Source: an uncultured Pseudomonadota bacterium (GTDB taxonomy: Bacteria > Pseudomonadota > Gammaproteobacteria > Steroidobacterales > Steroidobacteraceae). Taken from it: DNA of 41,591 nt. The DNA lies in contig CADEFJ010000007.1 in the NCBI GenBank assembly GCA_902826575.1, positions 17,957 through 59,547 on the forward strand, given 5' to 3'. Every line of letters starts with the position of its first letter. Within the stretch, counting starts at the first letter, position 1. The notes below the pieces were generated by a model, which was given only the letters and a program-made list of their open reading frames with translations, did not search any database and had not been told where the DNA came from. The translations under genes and the position numbers were made by a program. Shown here in pieces: positions 18,543 through 25,700 of the stretch.

Positions 18543-19159
18543 GCCGTCTCCTGCACGCGCTCATCCAGCCACTCGAGCAGCCGCTCCATGGCGTCGAGTG
18601 CAGCGCGGTGCTCGCGGTGCTCGGCGCGCCCGCCCACCAGGTCGACGAACTCCATGCCAAGCCAGAACTCCGAGATCCAGGTGGCGATGACCCCGGCGGT
18701 GAACGGCGGCGGCAGCACCACGCCGTTAGATTCGAGCGTCGCCACGGCGTCGCGCACCGCACCGAGTACCACCTTGCGCCAGGCGACCAGGCGCGGCAGG
18801 AACTTCTCGCGCAATCCGGGATTCGACAGGCTCGCCGCCCAGAGCTCCGCCTGCATGCGCACGAACCCGGAGGCGAGATCGCTCTTGTAGAAACGCCGTG
18901 CCTCGGCCCACTTCGACGCGAAATTGCCGGGCCCGGCATACATGCGCGCCTGGCGCTCGAGCAGGCGCCGGTTCGCCTCGTCAAGCACCGCGATGACGAG
19001 CTGGTCCTTGCTGCGGAAGTGATAGTTGATCAGGGCGTGGTTCACGCCCGCGTCCCTCGCGATCTCGCGCACCGAGAGGCGCGCGTAGCCCTTGCGCGCG
19101 AGGCGCTGGAACGCCGCCTCGAGGATCCTGTCCTTGGTGAGGGCGAGGTCGTCCTTCAT
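18539..19159 (-). CDS. TetR-family regulator of the hydrolase-glycosyltransferase operon
   Basis: A 206-residue TetR repressor: TKDRILEAAFQRLARKGYARLSVREIARDAGVN then HALINYHFRSKDQLVIAVL is a complete HTH. The C-terminal helices contain a Trp-rich segment (TWISEFWLGMEFVDL) resembling the BetI/TetR_C_6-type ligand domains. It is the first gene of the operon and overlaps the fusion gene by 4 bp. A long inverted repeat (19165-19193) sits immediately upstream of its start, so autorepression with control of the whole operon is likely. The effector is unknown. Confidence 0.92.
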   Translation of the reverse strand: MKDDLALTKDRILEAAFQRLARKGYARLSVREIARDAGVNHALINYHFRSKDQLVIAVLDEANRRLLERQARMYAGPGNFASKWAEARRFYKSDLASGFVRMQAELWAASLSNPGLREKFLPRLVAWRKVVLGAVRDAVATLESNGVVLPPPFTAGVIATWISEFWLGMEFVDLVGGRAEHREHRAALDAMERLLEWLDERVQETA

Positions 19160-19164
19160 GATTC

Positions 19165-19193
19165 TTGCACGACTGGTTTAAACAGTCGTTCAA
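19165..19193. promoter_or_regulatory. 29-bp inverted-repeat operator upstream of the TetR operon
   Basis: Arms TTGCACGACTG (19165-19175) and CAGTCGTTCAA (19183-19193) are complementary at ten of eleven positions around a GTTTAAA centre. The site ends 5 bp upstream of the TetR start codon, so a bound repressor would block transcription. Size and symmetry suit a TetR dimer or a pair of dimers. Confidence 0.7.
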
Positions 19194-19235
19194 ATTCTAG
19201 GCGCGCGGCAGACCGCCTGTCAAGGCCAAGGCGCA

Positions 19236-19259
19236 TGTAAGCATCGCCGGTTGGTGGCA
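19236..19259. repeat. 24-bp direct repeat, copy 1 (outer edge of island)
   Basis: TGTAAGCATCGCCGGTTGGTGGCA matches the copy at 22570-22593 at 22 of 24 positions in the same orientation. It lies in non-coding DNA between the TetR operator and the toxin remnant. The two copies bracket the toxin-antitoxin/SEC-C segment. Confidence 0.6.
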
Positions 19260-19329
19260 AGGTCGCCCTGGATCGCTGCGGATCGGCGGATCTGTCGCTT
19301 CTCGCGCGCAGCGGCCCCCAAGTCCCTGG

Positions 19330-19732
19330 ACATCTCGTCCGACCGTGCACGCACGATTACGACGAAACCGCTCGCGCATAATTTCCCGCAACCGCATCGT
19401 GACCTGGTGAGGCGGAGATCCACAAGAAATATCCCCGGTACTCGCCCCGCGCATATCGACGTCCGGCCACTCAAAGTGGTTCAGGTCGCTCGTCATGATC
19501 CACGATGGCCGCGCATCGAGCCCCAAAACCTGCCTCCACTGCGGCAGCAGCTCGATACCGTCCTCGGTGTCATGTGGCTTGGTGTGCGTAATCGGCAGGA
19601 CGTAGACGCGGGTATTGCCGCCACGTTCTTGACCGCATACACCACTGCGCAAGGACGCTACTTGACGCCTTCGGCGTGCCCCTTGCGATGCTCACTCCAC
19701 CACAAATAACGATAGCCGATGACCTGCCCGGG
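19330..19732 (-). pseudogene. Broken PemK/MazF-like toxin gene
   Basis: Immediately after the antitoxin stop, the minus strand encodes GYRYLWWSEHRKGHAEGVK, an in-frame TAG, then RPCAVVYAVKN. After a frame change it continues as GGNTRVYVLPITHT and then GLDARPSW...LNHFEWPDVDMR. In order, these segments resemble the PemK-like toxin family often annotated beside Phd-type antitoxins. No usable start codon is apparent either. At least three lesions (missing start, nonsense codon near 19664, frameshift near 19625) mean it cannot make a normal toxin. The C-terminal limit is approximate. Sequencing error could explain one lesion but hardly all. Family assignment is from memory of conserved blocks. Confidence 0.65.
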
Positions 19733-19951
19733 TCAGCGCTCCAACTCATCCAACTCCGCTTCACTCAGGGCGTCCGTCGGCATGGCAACCCGGGTATCCA
19801 ACAGTCGCAGTCGCTCGTACTCCTCGGCGTCGAGTACGACGAGCCCTGCGCGGCCGTGATTGGTGATGGTCACGGCGTGCCGTTTCGCGAGAGTGGAGTA
19901 CCGCCCGTATTCCTCCTGAAATTGACTTGAGGTCACCCGTGGGGATGCCAT
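19733..19951 (-). CDS. Phd/YefM-like antitoxin, orphaned
   Basis: A 72-residue protein with the compact Phd/YefM fold signature: SSQFQEEYGRYSTLAKRHAVTITNHGRAGLVVLDAEEYERLR, followed by an acidic C-terminal toxin-binding tail ending ELDELER. ATG 19951 is chosen because GGAG lies seven to eight bases upstream; an earlier in-frame ATG would add an unrelated leader. Its partner directly downstream is the broken PemK-like gene. The antitoxin therefore stands alone and could only act as a DNA-binding autorepressor or as an antidote to a related toxin. About 210 bp of apparently non-coding sequence separates it from the VapC-like gene. Confidence 0.82.
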   Translation of the reverse strand: MASPRVTSSQFQEEYGRYSTLAKRHAVTITNHGRAGLVVLDAEEYERLRLLDTRVAMPTDALSEAELDELER

Positions 19952-20162
19952 AACCGCTCCAAAGACATTTCCGATGGTTGCCCGGAATATCTGCAAACCA
20001 AGGTTCTTTCACCCGGGGTCGACGCGGTGGATTTCGCGGCACTGCGCCGACACCTGATGTCCTGCCTGCGCGACTTCGATCCCGCTATGGGCGCGGAGCA
20101 ACTCAATCCGTCTGCGACGCCGCTCGGCTTCCGATTCGCACGCCGATTCGCAACCGCGATGC

Positions 20163-20588
20163 TCAGGCAGGCTCGACAGCGACACTCAACCCTTTCGCAG
20201 CTTGCCGCACGCGCTCGTCGAGGCTCAGCAGCCGCAGACCCGCGATCGCGGAGCGCGCGACGAGCAACGATGCGAGGTGGATGGCATCGAGTGTGCGAAT
20301 CGGATCGCCGGGAAATGGCTGCCGCGCGCGATCGACTACCTCGGCTGCGATTCGCAGTACATGCCAATGAGCAGCCGCCGCGATCAGGTGCGCCCGACGG
20401 TCTGCGGCGCCGGCCTCCGACAGTTCCTTGAGCGCCACCGCCCGCAGCAGCACGCGATCGCATTCGATCAGGGTCAGGTCCGACGCGACGATGACTTCGG
20501 CTTCGCCGAGCAGGCGGCGCACCGCGGGTGCGGTCGGCTCATCCAGAAGCCATGCCAGCACCGCACTCGACTCCGCGTAGAGATTCAC
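20163..20588 (-). CDS. PIN-domain toxin, VapC-like
   Basis: A 141-residue PIN-domain protein, a Mg-dependent ribonuclease fold typical of VapC toxins. The acidic active-site positions are represented by LYAESSAVLAWLLDE at the N-terminus, with Glu in place of the usual first Asp. TLIECDRVLL, RTLDAIHLASLL and the C-terminal LLSLDERVRQAAKGL supply the others. The GTG start at 20588 overlaps the antitoxin stop as GTGA, giving tight coupling. The replacement of the first Asp by Glu is known in some PIN proteins and does not by itself imply inactivity. The RNA target is unknown. Confidence 0.88.
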   Translation of the reverse strand: MNLYAESSAVLAWLLDEPTAPAVRRLLGEAEVIVASDLTLIECDRVLLRAVALKELSEAGAADRRAHLIAAAAHWHVLRIAAEVVDRARQPFPGDPIRTLDAIHLASLLVARSAIAGLRLLSLDERVRQAAKGLSVAVEPA

Positions 20589-20884
20589 CGCGAGCCACGC
20601 TCCTCGTCGAGCAATTGGGCGACGCTGCGCCGACGCTCTCCCTGCTTGCGAAGCAGCGCTGGATACAGATCCCCGCCAGCCGGAACACCCAGGGTCAGGA
20701 GGCCCCGCTGATTCAGCCACTGAAGTCCCGCCGGCACCGACGGATCGGCTTGTCCCTGCCCGGGCGGCAGGAGTTCAGCCACCACCACTCCTCGGTCGGT
20801 GACCAACAGGCTCTCCCCCAGCCGCACGCGGCGCAGGTATTCGCTCAGCTTGTTCTTGAGGTCACGGACGCCGACGGTTTGCAT
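20585..20884 (-). CDS. Phd/YefM-type antitoxin of the VapC-like toxin
   Basis: A 99-residue antitoxin: MQTVGVRDLKNKLSEYLRRV then LGESLLVTDRGVVVAEL is the Phd/YefM (prevent-host-death) DNA-binding domain. The C-terminal half (LYPALLRKQGERRRSVAQLLDEERG) would wrap the toxin. ATG 20884 starts at the conserved MQTVGVRDLK; a GTG 18 bp upstream is possible. It overlaps the PIN toxin by 4 bp and has an 8+8-bp palindrome seven bases upstream, the usual arrangement for conditional cooperative autorepression by the complex. Confidence 0.88.
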   Translation of the reverse strand: MQTVGVRDLKNKLSEYLRRVRLGESLLVTDRGVVVAELLPPGQGQADPSVPAGLQWLNQRGLLTLGVPAGGDLYPALLRKQGERRRSVAQLLDEERGSR

Positions 20885-20890
20885 GAGAAG

Positions 20891-20916
20891 CAATGTAGTC
20901 ACTCGAGGCTACATTG
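20891..20916. promoter_or_regulatory. Palindromic operator of the VapBC-type module
   Basis: CAATGTAG (20891-20898) and CTACATTG (20909-20916) form perfect 8-bp arms around a 10-bp spacer, beginning 7 bp upstream of the antitoxin ATG. The position and symmetry fit autoregulation by the antitoxin-toxin complex. Confidence 0.65.
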
Positions 20917-20946
20917 TCAACGATATATCCCTGGCGGCTCGTGCAA

Positions 20947-22343
20947 TCACAAGCGAAGCTCCGCACGCAGCCTCTCGATGATTGCCGGATCGAAACCGGG
21001 CTCCTCGGTACTATTGCACTCGATTCCATCGACGAGCGCGGCGACACGCTCGCGTCCCCGCTTCGTTCGGCATGCTTCGCGCGGCGTCTTGCCGCTCAGC
21101 GCCGCGAGAGTCACATCGGGCCAGCTTTCGTAGTGCTCGGCGAGCAGCAGCGCGGATTCGCGATCGCCCCCTGACCCGCGGGCCTCACTCGCCTCGCTCA
21201 GCATCTTCTCCAGCGATTGCCGCTCAGTGACGCGATGCCGTGCCTTTGAACCGGGACGCGCCTCGATGATTTCGCGGATCCGCGCCGCCCGGCTGTCCGA
21301 ATTCACTTCCACTCGCAGGCGCTTGTCATTGATCAGGAGCCTGCCGAGTACGGTGTTGTTCCACGACGAATGCAGCTTGTTGCCCCGTTCAAGCCAGGTA
21401 ATCCCGGCTTGCGAATCGCACCCGACCCGGTCAGCGTACACATCTTGCGTTGCTCGGCTTCGCTCTCATTGAAGTCCAGATCCCCCAGCGCACTGAATGC
21501 CTCGTCCGCCGAATGGATGTCATAAATCAATGTCTGCATTTCCAGCGCTTCGCCGTCGGTGTTGTTCAGCTTCGGCAAGGCGGGCTCCAGCAAGTCCGCC
21601 GCCGCGTCCAGGTACAACGCAATCAGCTCGAGGTCGTAGTCCGCCAGTCGTTCCAGTGTGGTGCGCGGCGTGACACGGAACTCTTCTGCGAAATCGATGA
21701 GCGCCTGCTTGACGGCCGGCGGCAATGCAACGCCGCCCATGGCCTCGATGACGATCACTCCCTCGCATGCGACCAGACTCCCGAACACCAGTTCTCCGGT
21801 GCGCAGCGCCTGCGAGGCGGAATGTTCAATGACAGCGGATTCTCGCTGAGTGAAGAATTCCCGCAGGCGCAGTCCCTGGCCCGGGCTCACCGACACAACT
21901 TCGTAGAAGCTCAGCGGCGCCTGCAGCGCGGAGCGTAGATAGCTTTGCAGCACAGGATCAACGCGGTGGCCCTTGCGCTGAAGCAAAGCAAGCGCCGGCG
22001 CGGTGTCGATCAATGACTTGTCGATGACGTCCGACTCCGGAAAGTCCGGGGTCCAGCGGAAATGCCACCAGCTGCAGAAAACGCCGAAGTGCGGCGACTC
22101 TGGATCAAAGGTCGGCGGCTCGCCCTGAAAGAACTCCTCCCAGGCCTCAGGGACGGCAACGCTCCCGTATGTCTCGTCGATGAACTCGAGCATGCTGACC
22201 GGGAGCCCCTCCAGCGCCCGCCGTATGCGGCGCCAAGCCAACTCCTGCTGCGAATGCGCCTCGTACAGCAGTTTCATCAGACAACATTGCTTGTACTTCT
22301 TCCCACTTCCGCAGGGGCATGGATCGTTTCGGCCTGCCTTCAT
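20947..22343 (-). pseudogene. SEC-C metal-binding protein with DUF2384-like tail, frameshifted
   Basis: The 5' part (22343 to about 21400) encodes MKAGRNDPCPCGSGKKYKQCC, a SEC-C zinc motif like the SecA C-terminus, and about 300 further residues without a recognised fold. The frame is then lost. Conserved-looking sequence resumes in another frame from about 21400 to 20947: ITWLERGNKLHSSWNNTVLGRL, LRVEVNSDSRA and RVTERQSLEKML, then a tail WPDVTLAALSGKTPREAC resembling the DUF2384/MbcA-like toxin-binding domain. Read together this is a plausible single protein of about 465 residues. One indel around 21390-21440 separates the halves. It may be a true pseudogene, a programmed shift or a sequencing error. 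It lies 62 bp upstream of the VapBC-like antitoxin start. Confidence 0.65.
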
Positions 22344-22345
22344 CC

Positions 22346-22388
22346 GCGAAGGGCGACCTCAGGTCGCCGGGCTTGCAAGCGCCTTCGC
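22346..22388. other. Nested inverted repeats upstream of the SEC-C gene
   Basis: A perfect inverted repeat, GGCGACCT-C-AGGTCGCC (22352-22368), ends about 9 bp from the SEC-C start codon. It lies inside wider arms GCGAAGG (22346-22352) and CCTTCGC (22382-22388). In RNA it could end the lipoprotein message or mask the ribosome-binding region of the SEC-C gene. No U-run follows. Confidence 0.45.
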
Positions 22389-22468
22389 GACGGGGCTCAC
22401 GGCGCCATCCACCGCCACTCCGCGGGCCGGCGTGAGCGCCAGGGCATCGACCACCTGGCACACCCGGG

Positions 22469-22717
22469 CTACGGCACGTCGAGCGAACCGCCCTGCGCGG
22501 GCAGGCCACCAACCTCGAGCGATGCGCCGCTGTCCTTGTTCACCACATCAACCGCAATCACCTCGAGCCTGTATGCATCGCCGGTAGGTGGCAGCGTTGG
22601 CGTGGGCCGCGTCGGATCACCCGATCCGTCGCTGCCGCGGCTGCAAGCCGCCGGCAATGCCAGCACCGCGAGCAGCATCGCGGCGATCACCTTCGTGCGT
22701 GCACCTGCCACGTTCAT
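22469..22717 (-). CDS. Small predicted lipoprotein
   Basis: An 82-residue protein, MNVAGARTKVIAAMLLAVLALPAAC and onward. The basic N-region, hydrophobic core and cysteine at residue 25 look like a type II (lipoprotein) signal peptide, although Pro at -3 is not ideal for the lipobox. The mature part is only about 58 residues with a Thr/Pro-rich linker. The start follows the stop of the giant secreted protein by 4 bp, with GGAG upstream, so the two are almost certainly cotranslated. One direct-repeat copy lies inside the coding sequence, and the protein ends soon after. It may have been truncated when the island arrived; this is not proven. Function is unknown. Confidence 0.6.
   Translation of the reverse strand: MNVAGARTKVIAAMLLAVLALPAACSRGSDGSGDPTRPTPTLPPTGDAYRLEVIAVDVVNKDSGASLEVGGLPAQGGSLDVP
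22570..22593. repeat. 24-bp direct repeat, copy 2 (inside the lipoprotein gene)
   Basis: TGTATGCATCGCCGGTAGGTGGCA matches the copy at 19236-19259 at 22 of 24 positions, in the same orientation and about 3.3 kb apart. It encodes Pro-Pro-Thr-Gly-Asp-Ala-Tyr of the lipoprotein on the minus strand. Confidence 0.6.
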
Positions 22718-22721
22718 GGCA

Positions 22722-25700
22722 TCACTCCTCGCCCAGTTCGCCGAATACATAGACAATGAGCAGGTCGGTGTCGCCGACATCAAGATCGAGCGGCGCGGCG
22801 AGCGTGAGCGTCAATGCGCCGTCGTCGATCGCGAACCGCTCGGTCGCAAGCACGGCATCGCCGGCGTCCCACTCACCGTCGTGATTGCGATCGTGCACGA
22901 GCACGACATGGTCCACCTCGCGCTCGTCGCCGGGTCCGTGCGCCTGCACGGTGAGCGAGCGAAGCTGCGCGTCCCCGGAGGCGCTGTGCAGCCGGGTGCG
23001 CGCCATGACCGCTTCACCGTCCGCCGCGGCGTCCATGACCGTGCGCGGCTGTGGCAACGGACTCACCGCGGCTGATACCGGCACCGCAAGTCCACCTACC
23101 AGCCGGATCACGCCATCGGCCAGGCCGTCGGAATCGTTGGGGCCGCCGTCGGTCAGCGTGAGTCGCAGGCAGCCGTAAGCCACCTGCAGCCCATCGAGGT
23201 AGGCACTGCTCGCCGGCGGCGGACACACACCCTCGCCGCCTGCCGCCGATTCGAGCGCTTCGCCCGCGCCCTCGACGATCGCCCGCCACTCCCCGCCTGC
23301 ATGCACACGGAATTCGGCGTTGAGCGTCAACGGCCAGGCGAGTGGCAGCACGACTCGCGCCTGGCCACCGGGTACAAGCCCCGTGATTTCGAAGTCGAGC
23401 ACGTCGCTCGAGTAGCCGAATTCCACATCGACCGCCACGTCACGCTCTGCCAGTACCGCCTGGGCCCCGCTTCGCGCAAAGACGCGCGTGCCGAGCCGCA
23501 GGCCCACTCCGGTGAGCGCTTCTAGCACCCGGCCGTCCGGAGCGAGACGCAGCAGGTTCGCGTTCGGCAGGTCATCGAGGTAGTCGGGAATGCGATCGCC
23601 GTCGCGATCCGCTGGCCCTTCAGCCGCATCGTTGACGTCATCGCCGTCGCTGTCATGGTCCGAGCGCAGCAGCAGCGGCTCGTTCGATACGAACAGATGT
23701 GAGCGGGCGCCCGCCTGCGCGGGCGGCACGCCGTCGTCGATCACGCTGACGCCGAGGCCATACAGTCCACCCGCCAGCCCCGACGGATCGAGCAGGAAGG
23801 CCGGATCATGCACGGTCACCGGATTGAAGAGCGCGGGATCCGAAGTGCTCCAGTCGAAGATGTGTGCCTGCAGCGGATCGTCGCGTACATCGGCAAGCAG
23901 GCCGACAAGACCGGCATTGCTGACGATGGTGGTCGTGGCGCGACCCTGCTGCTCGATGCCGATGGCGACCCGGGGCGCCAGGTTCTGGTCGGTGACGGTG
24001 ATCGTATGCGTGCGCACGCCGGCGATCGCGTTGACGGGCTCACCCATCGTCAACACGATCATCTCGTCGGGTTCGGCGCTGCCGTCCTTCGCCGTGTCGA
24101 TCACGATTTCAGTCGCGAGGCCCGCGGCGATGACGGCCTCGCCGTCAGACGCGTCGTGGTCCCCCGTCGTCGCCGTGCCGGAGATCGTATAGGGCACACG
24201 CACCGGGTACTGCACCGCAGGGCCGTTGATCTCGACACGCACGCGCGCCTGGCTGCCCTCCGCCACCGCCTGATCGACTTCGAAGTTCACGATCGGCGCG
24301 ACGTTGACGAACTGGTGTCCGGTGGCGCGGTTGCCGGCGGCGTCGATGGCCGTCCAGGTGACGACGTGGGGTCCCGGTGGAAATCGCCCGCTGCGGTCCG
24401 CTTGCGGCGCGATCGCGCCGTCACGACGATCGATCGCGGTGGCCGCCCCGAGCGCCACGCGCGTCAGCACGCCCGTTGCCGCCACGGTGATGTCGGCCGG
24501 CACCGTGAGTTCGGGTGCAATATCGTCGATGCGAGGATCCGTGCCGGCGGCGACCTCGTCACCGTCGTGCACGCCGTCACCGTCCGTGTCCGCGACTCGC
24601 GGCGAAGTGCCGTGCGCGTATTCATCGCCGTTGGCGAGGCCGTCGCCATCAGGGTCGCCCGCGGCGTCGTCGACGGCGGGACTGAGGCCGTGCGTGCGCT
24701 CGAACGCATCGCTCATGCCGTCACCGTCGGTGTCGGATGTATCGGCAATGAGCTCGACGCTGGCGAGCAGGCCGACGTCGGGATTGATGGCCGCAGAACT
24801 CGTGCTGAGCGTGGCTTCGAAGTCCCGCGCCAGCTCGTACACGAGGTTCCCCGGTCCACGCATCGCCATCGTGATCCTCGCCTCGGCACCCGGCGCAAGC
24901 GCGCCGAGCGCGCAGCGCACCGCAAGTCCACTGCGGCTGCACTGACCCTGTGTGGGCACCGGATTGCCGACTTCGAGGTCCGCAGGCAGATCGAGTTCGA
25001 GCGTCACGTCCTGCGCTGTCACGCCGTCCCCTGCGGACGGTTCGCCATTGGCGGCGATGACTTCGAACGTGAACGCAGTGCCGTCGGGCACTTCCTGCAG
25101 CGAAGGCTCGCCTTCCGGCAGCGGATCCACGTAGATGAGGCCCGCCACGCCGAGGCTCGCCAGGCGCTCGACTTCGAAGGTCGATTCAGCGCAGCCCTGG
25201 AGCCCGCCGGGATCGGTGATACAGACCTGCACGGTGCGTGTGCCCGTTGTCTCCCAGGTGTGGGCAGCCACGGCGCGTCCCTCGCTCGTGTCATTGGCCG
25301 GCGCGATCACCGCGACGCCGCGCGTCTGCGCCTCGCCGTCCTCCGAGCTGAACTCGCCGGTCGTGTCGCTCGAGCCGTCACCCCAGGTCACGAGCGCTTC
25401 GTAGTGGTCGGTGTGGCCGTCCGGCACATCCGTCGGCAGCGGCGCGACGCGATCGTCGCGGATGCTCGCGATGATCTGCGCCGGAAAGCCGAGCGCCACA
25501 CGCGCCGGTGGCTCGATCACGATCACGGGTGGGTCGTTCACCGGCGTGACGCGGAAGGTCAATGTGGCCTCGTTCGAATCGTCCCGGCCATCGTTGACCT
25601 TGAAGGCGAGCGAGTCCTCGCCGTGGAAATCCGCGCGCGGCGTGTAGGTCCAGTGCTCGCCGTGTCCGCTCAGGAAGCCGTTCTCGGGCCAGCGCGTCAG

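Noticed and set aside
16356-18890. Plus-strand 844-codon open frame
   Set aside because: It is antisense to the hydrolase-glycosyltransferase fusion; the translation lacks any domain pattern.
19997-20162. Possible small gene between the two toxin-antitoxin modules
   Set aside because: Open frames here only extend shadows of the PIN toxin; no start with a ribosome site or recognisable motif.
22359-22512. Possible continuation of the lipoprotein in a second frame (VCQVVDALALTPARG and onward)
   Set aside because: It would need a frameshift with no homologous block to support it; kept only as a possible remnant.
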